From positions 63,536,753 through 63,600,752 of the forward strand of contig CM051456.1 of assembly GCA_028274465.1 (NCBI GenBank): a DNA stretch of 64,000 nucleotides, written 5' to 3'. The notes under the pieces are model-generated. The model was not told the DNA's origin. It made no database searches and worked only from the letters and a program-made list of their open reading frames with translations. Made by a program: the position numbers and the translations under genes. Shown piece after piece: positions 10,548 to 21,225 of this stretch; position 1 is the first letter of the stretch, and every line of letters begins with the position of its first letter. Source of the stretch: Plantago ovata. Its lineage: Eukaryota > Streptophyta > Magnoliopsida > Lamiales > Plantaginaceae.

Positions 10548-12968
10548 TTAATTATCCAATGATGGATGTGCATTAACATGTTCAAGAATGCGTCCAGTGG
10601 AAACCCAAGTCTGAAGTTTTTCAACTTTGACTTGTTTTCTACTTGCTGAGGAACTAGGAGGTTTTGAGCTGAAAGACTTTTGACTTGTGCTGGTCAAATC
10701 CACTTTCTGATGTGGTGTCTTGCTCTGTTGACCTTTTTGTTGAACATACTTTTCAGTAAGTTCTTTTCTAGCAAGGTTCCTTCTAGTCCTAGCATTGGGA
10801 GTCTTTTCAGAGCTCTTAGGCTTGGTTTTCTTCATCTCTTTGAAGTATCTTTGCTGACTTTGCTTATACTCATGAAAGAGTTGACTTTGCTTGGTTTTGA
10901 AATCGAGTCCTCTTTTTGGAGAATGCTGAGCTTTAGCTTCAGCAACCTTACTTGATTCAGGTTTGTCAGCAAAGGACTTCTGATTACTTTTGGTAATCTT
11001 GCCTTTAGACTTAACAACTTGCTTTTCAGCAACATGTTTGGCGGAATGCTTCACGGCATTCTTTTTCTTTCCAGTTTGCTTCTCAGCAACCTGTTTTCCT
11101 TTTAAAGTCTTGTTACTTTGAGTAGCAACAGCGGGCTTTATGGTCATAGGTACTTGATTGCATGTTTCAGCAACCTTAGTTTGACCAAACTCATAGATCA
11201 CTGGTGGATTACTATCAGTAGCACGTACAAAGGAGATAGGTGATTTATCTTTTCTCAAGATTTCTACGTTATCACCTTCACACGTTGCTCCTAAACCTTC
11301 TTTCTGAGATGCATCTCTCAAATAAGAGTTTAGTTCAGTCAGCGTATTATTTGCTTCCACATAGGATTTGAAATTGATTTTCATCTTTTTCATTTCTTGG
11401 ATTTCAGCAAGTAACTTTAGAATTGAGGACTGATATTCTTCCAATTCTAATGCCATTTGAGAATTTTTCTCTGCAGCCTCAGCAATCAACTTCTTAAGAC
11501 GCCTTATTTCAGCATCCTTTTCTTCTGTCTCTTCCTTCAGCAAAACGTACTTTTCAGTAGTTTGCTTGGTCAGAGTTTCAGCAAGTTGAAGTTTCTCTTG
11601 CTGATTGCTGAGAGTTTTCTCAAATCTTTCGATTTCTCCTTGAATCTTGTCAAGGTCAATCTCGTCTTCACTTTCTGAATCTGAGTCAGAGGTAGAATTA
11701 TTTACCTGACCGGCCATGAGGCAGAATTCGTAGTTCGACACATCTGGATAAGCTTCCATAGCTATTCCACACACTTCTTTGCCAATCTCCACGTCTAGAG
11801 TGGCTTCTTCATCGTCGGTGTCTGAACCTTCATCCTCACTGTCTTCGGAGCTTGTCTCAATGCATAATGCATCGATTTTTGCTTGAAGCTTCTTCTTTTC
11901 TTCAGCAATGAAAGCTCTTTTGAACTTCTTCTTCTTTTCAGCAGATTTGCCTTTCAGCAAAGGGCAATTAGCTTTGAAGTGTCCAGGATTTTTGCAGTAA
12001 AAACATAGATCATTTCCAACTGCTGGTTCTTCTGATGATGTAGCTTGCTGAGCTTGCTTGTTCAGCGAGCTAGTATCATTCTTGTACTTATGGTAGTTGT
12101 TACCAAGATGCTTTTTCAGCTTCTCTTTTGCCTTTCGCCTTTCAAGTTCCTTACTGATGAACTTCTTCATGTTTTTAACAACTAAAGCATTTTCATCAGT
12201 AGGCTCTTTATCATTCTTCTTTTCAGAAGATGACGGCTTTGCAGCAAGAGCAATGTTTTGCGATTTTTCAGCAAACACATTTTCTCTTTGCTTTGTCTCA
12301 TAATTGACAGTAGCAAGATGAGAGAACAACTCAGTTGGTGTAATGTCAGGCATTCCTTGATTATAATAGAAATTCTGAGTATGGATCCATTCTTGATTCA
12401 AACTTCTGATGATAGTTTTCACTTTCTCAGAATCTGAATAAAGATTTCCAACACCCAGCGCTGCCATTTCACTAACAAGAGTCGTGAATCTGAAGTCCAA
12501 GTCTTCCAGTTACTCGTTAGCACCTTGCTTAAAGTTTTGAAACTTCAGCTTAAGTACTTCAAGTTTGTTTTCCTTGGTCTTGTCAGATCCAGCACAAAGA
12601 TCTTGAACCATTTTCCAAGCCTCCTTAGCAGTCTTAGCACCCCACAGTTTGCACTGTATGGTATCCGGAGTTGATCTGATGATGATATTTCTTGCTTGGC
12701 CATCAAGACAGAATCTCTTAGCTTCGTCAGAAGTCCATTCCTCTCTTGGTTTTGGCACAACAGTATCTGAAGGTTCGCCGAGGATGGTTTCCTTCCCAGC
12801 TTCAGTGGTCTTGTGAGGGAAACTCCTTTCAATCTTAGTGATCTTGATAGGTCCATCATTAATGACGGTTACCATCTCATCACTAATGGCCTCAAGATGT
12901 AACATCATGTTGTTTCGCCATTTCTCGTAATTTTCCAGCTTCAGCAAAGGAGCATCTCCTAAAGACAT
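10548..12968 (-). CDS. gag: Copia Gag, large Sirevirus type, with one in-frame stop
   Basis: The start is ATG at 12968 ([17 protein letters not shown]). Residues 1-230 are the copia Gag capsid-like region, including the conserved ALW-type segment [16 protein letters not shown] at 12510-12512 interrupts the frame, which otherwise continues to 10548, about 806 codons in all. A zinc knuckle [14 protein letters not shown] (CX2CX4HX4C) is followed by a strongly acidic stretch, then a long heptad-patterned coiled coil ([10 protein letters not shown] to QEMKK). A basic, serine- and lysine-rich tail follows, with repeated VAEK/VAET tripeptides. A Gag of about 800 residues is typical of Sireviruses. 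The end of gag and the start of pol almost abut, and TTGTGCAG near 10520 would fit a splice acceptor, but I see no convincing donor. Confidence 0.85.
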
Positions 12969-13066
12969 CCTGTCAGCAAAGCACTACCAAACTGATCAAG
13001 TGAAAGTGATTTACGGAAAGCACTTAAGGGGATCTAGGTTCAGTGCAGAAGGCTAAAGAACCTCCT

Positions 13067-13078
13067 GCTCTGATACCA
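13067..13078 (-). promoter_or_regulatory. Primer-binding site (initiator tRNA-Met)
   Basis: Minus strand TGGTATCAGAGC, complementary to the 3' end of plant initiator tRNA-Met and two bases inside the LTR edge. It is the standard primer site of plant copia elements and fixes the inner LTR boundary. Confidence 0.9.
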
Positions 13079-13110
13079 CTTGTTGGTCCCTTTAAACAAC
13101 AAGAAAAGAC

Positions 13111-13130
13111 TAGAGGGGGGGGGTGAATAG
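13111..13130 (-). promoter_or_regulatory. Poly-C motif near the LTR 3' edge
   Basis: On the minus strand it reads CTATTCACC followed by a C run and TCTA. A TTCACCCCCC block just inside the 3' end of the LTR is a recurrent feature of Sirevirus LTRs; its role is unknown. Here the C run is nine bases. Confidence 0.6.
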
Positions 13131-13982
13131 TCTTTTCAAACTTTTGTCGTTTAAAACTTTCTCAGCAAGTACTTATTACTTTTCAGTAATGAGGTTGCTG
13201 ATACTTAACTTTCTCAGCAAGCGTAAGTTACTTTCCAGTAGCTTGGTTTGCTGATACTTAAAATCAGAGAGCGGAAGTCTTTGAAACAATAAGTGCTCTT
13301 TCAGCAAGTAAAGGGATTCAACAAGTGAAGTGAGTGACTGTGTACAAACAGATATAATTTGCTGAAAGCTAAATGCAGTAAGTAAATCACACAAACGCTT
13401 TTATAGTGGTATCTGAGAGTGGGGTAATCTCTTAACTAATCCACTTGTCCTTTCTAGGACTGAATCCACTAAGATATGATTGAGTTTCCTTACAATCTCC
13501 TATCTAAAGCGATTCAACAGAAACCAAAGCACACTTGCTTTGTCTCCAACCTAAACTAGAGAACTCAACCTTGTTCTCCACCAAACTTGGTACTTTTAAT
13601 CAGCAAAACCTTGCTCGATTAAGTTCCCCCTGAATATCATGCCTGAAAGGGTGTATTTTCAGTTAGAGATTTTTGGGGTGAGATAACGTAATTATAACTT
13701 ATTCAGTTACAACAAGTAATCTAAGAAACACAACTTGGAATACTTTGCAGTAAACAAGTTTGATTGTTTCTGGTGTCAAGACTTGTTCTTGTTCGAAAGA
13801 AAGAACACTTAACTAATTTCTTAGCTGAGTTTGTTCTACTTCTTCACAAGTAGCTTTTTCAAGCTTTAAGTCTTGGAACGGATCAATGGCAGTAAGAGTG
13901 TTTGAAGGTTTGTGAGTTTTTAAGCACAAGCGAGAGTTTGATCACGTTGTTGACAAACTTCAACTCTTTGCCGGATGACCTC

Positions 13983-13990
13983 TATTTATA
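13983..13990 (-). promoter_or_regulatory. TATA box of the Sirevirus LTR
   Basis: Minus strand TATAAATA in the context GCACTATAAATAGAGG, in the middle of the LTR. It is the best candidate for the promoter of the gag-pol transcript. Confidence 0.65.
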
Positions 13991-14867
13991 GTGCAAGTAA
14001 GGAGCCGTTTGAATTTCAAATCCTAAGGCTTTTGTTCCTTCACATGTCACTATCTTGCTTTTGTACTTTTAGCAACAACTTTGTTTGTCTTCTAGTCTTC
14101 ATGTCCTTCGCGTGTAAGCTTTGCATTAAATGCATATTTGAATAGAATTCAAACAGTAACATTGGAACGCAATTTCACGTACATTCAGCAAGAGGTCACA
14201 TATGTTCATCAGCAAGTGTTCATTCTCTGTTTCAGCAAGCACAACCTACTCTGTCTTTCAGATTTTCACTTATGCAATGTTGTTGCTGAGAATTCCACTT
14301 TCTGAGCAACACGTGCCTTTACCAGTCTTCAGCAATCTTCAAGTCTTCAAGTCTTCAAGTCTTCAGATTTTCAAAAGTCTTCAAGATTCTGACCGGTTTA
14401 TTATTTGCTTCAATAATTTGTTTGTAATAAACAAAATATATCTTCAGCAAATGCTTCAATAGGTCATTTTCTTTTCAGAAAATAAGATTCATTAAAGCTA
14501 AGCATCAATAAGATATTTTCTTCTCAGAAAATAAAATACATCATACGCTAAAGTGTCAATAAATTATTTTCTTCTTAGAAAATAAAATACGTCATACACA
14601 AAAGAAATAACTTATCTAAAACCTAACTAAGTCTTCAGCAAACGTTCCTCTTTTACAATGTCCTTAAAATTCTAAAATCCTATGGACCCTAAGAGTACTA
14701 GTTACTGGACTGTTCTTAATTTAGCATGGTTAATTGCTCAACAAAATTACAAGATTCCTAACAATTTTTTTATATTTTCAGCATTCAATTCCTTGTTCTA
14801 GTAGCTTTAGTTTTCCTATTTAATCTCTCTCTCTGACACTACTCTCCTAGTTTGTTACAGCTAGTGT

Positions 14868-17019
14868 ATGCCACATACTCGATCTAGTGGAACACTGCTT
14901 TCTGATTCAATTGCTGAGATCGACAGAGTCTACCACCAAAGAAGGCGACTACTTCAAAGGCGTGCACTAGAGGAAATAGAGGATACCGATTTCTCTGAAT
15001 CTCTACACAGTCTTTTCAAGGAAATCGACGGAATGGTAGAAGCTAGACCACTGAAAGCATGGGTTCAACCCTCCAAGGATCGTATGAGGGGACCGGCGAT
15101 TGTCCTTTCGTCTGCAACTCGAGATCTGGAAATCAAGAACCACGCATTCCAACAACTTCCGAGGTTCTATGGCTTAGCAAGGGAAGATGTGATGGGGTAC
15201 TTGCACGATATCGATGATTTACTCAACCAACTCCCACGACCCGGAGCTGAAATAACAACGGATGAGTTGAGGATGAAGGTTTTTGCTATGGGGCTTGGCG
15301 ACACAGCCAAGTCATGGTTGAGTTCTCTACCAGCAGGCTCGCTGGACAGTTGGGAGAAGGTTTTTTCAGCTTTCATGGAAAAATACTTCCCTCACACCTT
15401 GACTACCGCGCTTAAGGCGCAAATCAATGGATTTAAACAGGACTATGATGAGACCATCTACACCGCGTTTGAGAGGTTCCAAGACCTCACGAACAAGTGC
15501 CCTCACCATGTCTCTTTGAGCTTTCTGACCTATTCCAACACTTCTACAATGGACTAACCTTCGAGAACCAACAAGTGGTGGACTTCCAATGCCGTGGCAA
15601 TATTTGGGAGGAAACCGCAGAAGCCGTCTGGGCAGTTTTCGAAAGGCTGGCTAAGGGCTCGCAGTTCAAGGACCCAAGGGCAATGGTTAGGAGACGTGGA
15701 CCTGAAGCTCCACCTACTCAAGAAGCCCCTATCTATAGGGGGAATGGGGATCAATTCGAGTGCTTTACCAACGAATTAAAGCAAGTCCTCAAGAGCGCCA
15801 CTGGAACAGCTGTTTCAAACGAAGTTTGCCGAATATGCAAGAACTATGGGCATGGAGCTCATATGTGCAGATCGGAGCTCGCATATGATGATGGCAACAG
15901 GGTTCAAGGAGGCGAAGAGGAAGCCTTTGCTACGGAGTTTGGTACTCAAGAAGCTAGCTACAGACAGGATGGTAGGAATTTTCGAGGTGGATTTTGGAGA
16001 AGAGGGTTCCGAAACAATCAAGGATATGCACCGGCTAGCCAAACTTATGGCCCTAACCAAGACCGTAGTAGGCTTAACTATGGTAATGACCACTGCGAAA
16101 ACCCCGCTCCAAAAGAGCAACCGAAGTCGAAGTCGGCTCAACTGATGGAGAACTTGCAAAAGATGGTTGATCACACCCAAAGTTTTCTCAAACGTTATGA
16201 AGAAGATTCTGAGAAGACTAGGGCAAGGCTTGATAGGTTGGAAGAGAGCACTAGGCTTGCCCATCAAAAGATGCAAGAGTTGATCGACCGAGGAGCAAGT
16301 AGGGAGCAAGGCAAGCTGCCTAGCAACACTGAGAAGTCGATGTCCATTACCTTGGTGGGTGATCTACCTGTTGAAATCACCATCAAGAAGGTTGCTAAGT
16401 GCGAGTGTTGCAAGGGGGAAGTGCCCCCACAGGCTAAGGAAGAAGAGAAGCACCTTGGTTCTGACGAGAGTGAAGAGGAGCAAGAGGATCCCGAGCCACT
16501 CCCTCAAAGTTTCGATGTTAAGGTTGGGATTGGTGAGCTTGAAGATGTCCGTGCAACACTAGACATGGGATCCTACTCTAATGTGCTCCAATGAATGTGT
16601 TTGAGAAGAGTAGCCTTGGAAAACTATCTGAGCATAAGGCTATTGTGCAATTGGCGGATGGATCCTTTGTGAGACCCGAGGGCATTGTGAAGAATGTATT
16701 GGTCAAGATTGGTGAAACTTCTGTGTACACCAATTTTGTACTTATGCCGGCGTCTACACCTGGGATGGGGGATGTCGTTCTCTTGGGGCGAACGTTCTTG
16801 ACTAAGCTACGCTCCGTGATAGACATCTACCGAAGGACTTGCACCATTGAGGTGGATGGCAAGCGACATGTGTTGCGAGCCATATCTGATCCACCTGATA
16901 CTTCTCACACTATTAACTACTGTGGTCTTGCTGTCTATGTTCATTCTTATTCACAGGTTCGTGGCATGAGGAGAAGATCCATGAAGGGGAAGTCTAGTAC
17001 CCTCAAGAAGAAGAGCTAG
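14868..17019 (+). pseudogene. gag-protease of copy 2, frameshifted
   Basis: The start is ATG at 14868 (MPHTRSSGTLL). Residues about 80-230 form an Athila-type retrotransposon Gag domain (AKSWLSSLPAGS, WEKVFSAFMEKYFP, FERFQDLTNKCPHH). A 2-base insertion near 15510 shifts the frame; Gag continues from about 15515 to a CRICKNYGHGAHMC knuckle (CX2CX4HX4C). The retropepsin follows, but its DTG reads LDMGSYSNVL (T to M) and a lost C near 16590 shifts the frame again. The rest, VQLADGSFVRPEG to LLGRTFL, lies at 16591-17019. Copies 1 and 4 show the unbroken arrangement at both places, so this copy is dead as a coding unit. Confidence 0.85.
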
Positions 17020-18168
17020 GCGCAAACAGGAGTCGAGTCAAAGACTTTAAAAAATGGCGCTATCCGGGAGGCAACCCGGAGTTTTTATCGTTTTTTTTAC
17101 CGCTTTATTGCATGCATTCATACTTGAACAATTTGCTTTTCACATGTCCACTCTCAGCCAACCGAGGCCAAACCGTTCGGTAACATCTAGTATCACTTCT
17201 TATTACTCATTCTCTTTTGCTAGGGACTAGCTTAAGTATCATAAGGGGGATGGGATGTGAACCGCGATGTTAAGTATTGTTTGGCTTTGTGTTGATTGGT
17301 ATCTTGTTTTTGTTTGCATTTGCATTTGCACGTTTACCGCTTTCTTAGTTTTTAGGTTGCATTCACTTCATTCATCCTAGGATAGTCTTGCATGTTTTAT
17401 ATGGAGTTTATTGCCAAATTTTTTGAACTTTTTTATTGAGTAGATTAACTAACTATGCCATTAATCATATGCTTCATCTCTATGAATTTGTTTGAGGTTT
17501 TTCTCGCTTGGCTTGTCACATTTATGTATTGCACTTAGTTAAGCTTGGTAGTCTCGACATCACTTAGTGGTGTTTTCTCTACTGCGGTTCACGAAGGCCT
17601 TTATAGTAGGATGATGCATGTTAGGGTCTTATGGTTGTTTTCCCGAGTAATTATGTACCTAACAGGCAACGAGGCTTCACCATGCTTTGAGATTGCTAAA
17701 TACCTAGGAAGGAGGTAGTGTGAGGTTGTGTGATCCTTTGTTTGCAACCTATTCTTTCGAATAGGTTTGGGGAGGGGGTTACACTATCATTAGACTTGTT
17801 TTCCGGTTTTCAATTCTGTGTTGTGAGTTTATATTTCCTTTCTCGTAAATTTTGTACTCCAACCTATTCTTTCGAATAGTTTTGGGGAAGTCGTTTGTGA
17901 GTCATTTTGTTATGTAAAAAAAATTCGAAAAAAAAAGAAAAAAATTCCAGGAAAAAAGAAAAAAAAGAAAAAAAGAAAATGGAAAGAAAAAAAAAAAAAA
18001 AGGAAAAGACCCCCCAAAAAAACAAACAAAGAGGGGTCCAAAAAGAAAGCAAAACAGCAGTTTACCAAAGTGTTGTGTCTCATTTTCCAATTCTTGTAAT
18101 GTTCGTAATCGTGTTGTAATTTTCTATTTTTTTTTTTTTGTTTTTTGAGTGTCATCTGTTCTAGACCA
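17020..18168 (+). other. 3' non-coding region of copy 2
   Basis: No protein here. It opens with CTATCCGGGAGGCAACCCGG, shared by copies 1 and 4. At 17137-17148 (CTTTTCACATGT) lies the breakpoint of a 2.35-kb deletion relative to copy 1. Two stem-loops (17746-17767 perfect; 17861-17882 with one mismatch) have 9-bp arms AACCTATTC/GAATAGGTT around TTTC. Downstream is a purine-rich A/G tract at 17916-18011. Confidence 0.7.
17746..17882 (+). repeat. Pair of conserved stem-loops
   Basis: AACCTATTC-TTTC-GAATAGGTT occurs at 17746-17767 and again 115 bases on, with one mismatch in the second arm. Copy 1 has the same pair at 29261-29282 and 29375-29396, and copy 3 has degraded versions near 61386 and 61496. 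Confidence 0.7.
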
Positions 18169-19301
18169 CCCTTTAATTTTTATTTTACAGGTTTTGGTTG
18201 AAAAACGAGGTTTTTCGGGCAATTATATTGAAGTAGACAAGGAATTGGTGTTCCAGAAGCCTAATTGGAGTATCTGAAAGATTCCGGATAGGGTTTGAAG
18301 TCTAGGGGTCGAATCTGGAGACTAGAAGGTCACTAGAAGTCATAAACCGAGTCCGAAAAGGGGAAGAAATCCAAAAACGCGTCGAAAACGCGTTATGGGC
18401 CGAAAAACACTCCCGGGCGAATCGCCCCACAACAGGCGAATCGCCCGGTGTGTGGGGCCCTTCGCCCCACACAATTCGAAAGCCTATATATAGTTGCTCA
18501 GTTTTCTCCGTTTTTCATACTTTTCCAGACCTTTTCTCTCACCTTTCTCTGTAGTTTTACGTAGGAATTTCCCAGAGCCTGTTCTGGGGGTTCTTAGCTT
18601 AGGAGATACTTTTTCTTAGCAGTTTGGAGCTTGTAAGATCGCGATTCTTCGGAGATTGACAACCTTTGGTAACATTGTATCTTACAGTTTTTCTACTTAT
18701 TTTTATATATCTTTCATCATGTTTTCATTCATTCGTGGTATGATTTCTGTTGATTGTATGACAACTATGAGTAGCTAAACTTCTCGTTGGTGATAGTATG
18801 TGATTTCTTAGCGAAGGGTTGATAATTATGCTAATGGCTATATCGCGCATTATACTCTGAGTTATTGCTTTATTTCTTTGATCTATCTAAATCTCTATCT
18901 TCGTAGAGTTTAATAATTATGGAACACAATTGGACAATTCATTGCTCTTTTGATCTATCTAAATCTATATCTTCGTAGTGTTGAATAATTACAACTGGAC
19001 AATTCATTGATCAAAGATCTCCATGCAAGACTGAGGAATTTATGCATGATTATTAACCCGTTATGCTTTGAATTTCCATACTATCACCAATCTCCATTAT
19101 CTGTTAAGAAAAACCTTTGCTAAGTCGTCTGCTGTTTTATATTCTTAAGTTAAATTAGATAAAGCTAGTTATAGTCCTTAGAGATCGACACTCGAGGTTA
19201 TTCTACTGCTACACTACGATTTTCGTTGTAGTTGTGAATTGTCTTTGGCTAAATACATATTCATTTGATTAGTTGGAACCCGACAATACAACCGTTCATC
19301 A
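18169..19301 (+). repeat. 3' LTR of copy 2, 5' end missing
   Basis: It matches the LTRs of copy 1 from an internal point (TTTTTATTTTACAGG) to the terminal TTCATCA, but the first 120 or so LTR bases and about 490 bases of upstream internal sequence are absent. Both parents carry CCCT at the junction (18169-18172). The loss removes the polypurine tract and the TGATGA start, so the LTR cannot be an intact end. Confidence 0.75.
18411..18492 (+). promoter_or_regulatory. LTR promoter: CpG palindrome module plus TATA box
   Basis: GGGCGAATCGCCCC-type near-palindromes crowd 18411-18476, directly upstream of TATATATA at 18485-18492. The same order occurs in the LTRs of copies 1 and 3. The surroundings are AT-rich, so the block stands out. 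Confidence 0.6.
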
Positions 19302-21225
19302 GCAGCTTGTGTCAAGTGCCTTTGGGACCCTGGTATGCTTTGGAGTGTTTTACAAGAAGCACGGGGTCGAGCTCAACTTCCACAACTTCAATCAGATCTT
19401 CAGGGTCTCGATGAGCTCGGGCAACAAGTACTTCTATTATTTCAACGCGCGACCAGGCTTGGGCTTTATCATGGATGCTCCATCCTCTTCGGGTTACAAA
19501 TGGTTCCACCGGTACTTCTACATCAAGAAGAAGAAGTTACCCAATATGAACGAGGAGGATGCTGAGTGGGGAGTGCCCAATATCCCGAGAAGTACTTTTA
19601 CTGGGGCCTCGTTCTGCAGCCCCTTCTTTATTTGGATGGACTTTCTCCTTATGCCTATATAGGGTATACAGGCAATAGGTTCTCGAACGATGTGCTCTTC
19701 GGTATGCTTAGAAAGCTTTTTACACTTGTCTTTTTCATACTTGTTCTTTTCTTACTTGCTTGTTTGTAGTGTTCTCGCTTTTGTACCCTTCTCGCGTTTT
19801 GTGCTTCTCGATTCCATTATTAACTTGTGTTTTTTCCACCGCAGCTTACTGGTTCAATTGGATAATGTCAAAGACATTGGCAGCCAAGGAGGAGCAGAGG
19901 AGGAAGCAAAGAATGACCAACAAGGATACAAAGATCCTTGGTTCTCTTAACCTCTCTCCGCCAAGGAGTGCCTCGCACCACAAAGATGCTTTGGTGCAGG
20001 AGGGTCTCGAGACCCGCGAGAATCCTGTGGAGGCTCTGAAAAAAGCCGAGGAGGATGCGGCTACGAAACAGTCTAAGAAGGCCGAGGAGGCTGCTGCCAG
20101 GGAGCAGGAAAAGAGACCGGAGAGGCCCGCAGTGAAGAAGGGTGCCGACGCGAGGAAGCTGGCACTTGGAGGGAATAATGAACCTCCTCGCAAGAAGAGC
20201 AAAACCGCCGCTCTGAGTCAGGAGGCCGAGGTGAAGAGGCTCATCCAGATGTCCGAGCTGGACCACGCCCATGAGCTTAGCATGTGCTCGCTTCAGGTAA
20301 CTTTGCTTATTTTTCTAATAAGTTGCTAAGTATTAAATTGTTCTCCTTGCTAAATCTAAACTCCTCTTTGATGTAGCTCGAGAATCTAAAGGAAGCTTAT
20401 GGCAAGGTTGCTGCTGATCGCGCCGATATAGGCATTGTGATCGAGGACCTCGAGAAGAAATTGGCGGCCGAGCAAAGCAAGAACAAAGTCGCTGAGGTGG
20501 AGACCGGCAAGCTTTACTCCAAGGTCGACTACCTGGAAAAGGAGCTCGCCAAGGAGAGGTCGAGGACTAAAGGATACAAGGGGGCCTATGCCACCTTGTC
20601 GACCTGCATGGAGAAGTTTAAAAACAGTGTCCTCTCCTTCCTCAAAGGCAGTCCTCTAGAGACTGCTCGCGCGTTTATGGCCTCCAATACTTATAAAATG
20701 GCCTAGTTGGATGTGCGGGACGCATCGCGCAAGGAAGGTTTCTTTTCTTGCAACGACCAGCTGAAGCGGGTGAATATGCTTCCTCTAGACTTTGATCCAG
20801 ACACTCGTGAAGATATGCATGTTGGGAGGCGCGAGGATCTATCTCGCTACCCTGACGAAGCGATCACCGACGAGATGCATGAGGCATGCGAGTTCGGAGA
20901 GCTTGTGACCGACCCAGAGGTTCCTTATCCAAGCAAACCGGCCTATCTCCCATCTTGGGTCCCCGAGTGCTTGAGGACCGGGATCCTTTATCCTTTTGAG
21001 AAGGCGGCTCTCCGCAATGCTTCATGGATTAAGGTGAACGACCAAGTTCTTGGGCGGCCTGCTGACTTCGTCGAGCCCGAGCTGATCTTATACGAGAAGG
21101 CCATAAGGGAATCTCAGGAGAAGGAGCGAGACCCAGTCGAGATCCAAGAGCTTCTTAGTCCGGCGCGGGGAGGAACCAGCATGACTCTTCCGATCACAGA
21201 TCTCTCTGGTAGCCGCACTCGCTGA
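19302..21225 (+). pseudogene. Antisense ORF of the Tat element ('putative gypsy-type transposon' domain), with introns
   Basis: Exon 1 starts mid-protein at the copy 2 insertion. Its residues (FGTLVCFGVFYKKHGVEL, then FYYFNARPGL) match the 'putative gypsy type transposon' domain of plant extra ORFs. A 1-base frameshift lies near 19580. Introns appear at 19691-19850 and 20296-20376, with GT-AG ends. Exon 2 is lysine/glutamate/alanine-rich and coiled-coil-like; exon 3 continues the coiled coil (EDLEKKLAAEQSK), has an in-frame TAG at 20704-20706, then runs on to 21225. The protein's role is unknown. The frameshift, stop and insertion make it a pseudogene. Confidence 0.65.

Larger units (their letters stand above)
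1..14763 (-). mobile_element. Sirevirus-type Ty1/copia retrotransposon, 3' end off the window
   Basis: Read on the minus strand, the order is 5' LTR, tRNA-Met primer site, a large Gag with CX2CX4HX4C knuckle and coiled coil, copia-order pol (protease, integrase, reverse transcriptase, RNase H), a 1-kb non-coding interval and a very long extra ORF. Large Gag plus an extra ORF after pol is the Sirevirus arrangement. The 3' LTR is left of base 1, so the target duplication cannot be checked. The right end lies inside the leader of an Athila-like element: the bases after 14763 match the leader seen at about 34600-34690 on the other strand. The heptamer TTGCTGA runs through all parts, which supports treating them as one element. 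Confidence 0.85.
13081..14763 (-). repeat. 5' LTR of the Sirevirus
   Basis: On the plus strand it begins TGTTGGTCCC at 13081, next to the primer site, and ends CCTAACA at 14763, giving TGTTAG...CCAACA in element orientation (1683 bp). The outer edge is supported because the bases after 14763 continue the leader of the interrupted Athila-like element. The LTR has a TATA box, a C9 run and about 14 TTGCTGA heptamers. The partner LTR is outside the window. Confidence 0.8.
14764..19301 (+). mobile_element. Athila-like gag-protease LTR element, copy 2
   Basis: The visible part starts in the leader, because the Sirevirus inserted just downstream of the primer site; the 5' LTR must lie left of base 1. 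It contains a broken gag-protease, a 3' non-coding region and a 3' LTR fragment ending TTCATCA at 19301. There is no reverse transcriptase, RNase H or integrase. Compared with copy 1 on the other strand it lacks about 2.35 kb carrying the plant-transposon-protein-like ORF, and also the 5' end of its 3' LTR. The next base, 19302, is inside the antisense ORF of a Tat element, so that was the insertion site. Confidence 0.8.

Noticed and set aside
1..14763. CRISPR-like array from the recurring heptamer
   Set aside because: Repeats are seven bases, irregularly spaced, in both orientations and inside genes; this is plant DNA.
17864..18155. Phe- or Lys-rich small ORFs (also 28841-29412)
   Set aside because: They are translations of an A/G-rich tract and contain no domain.
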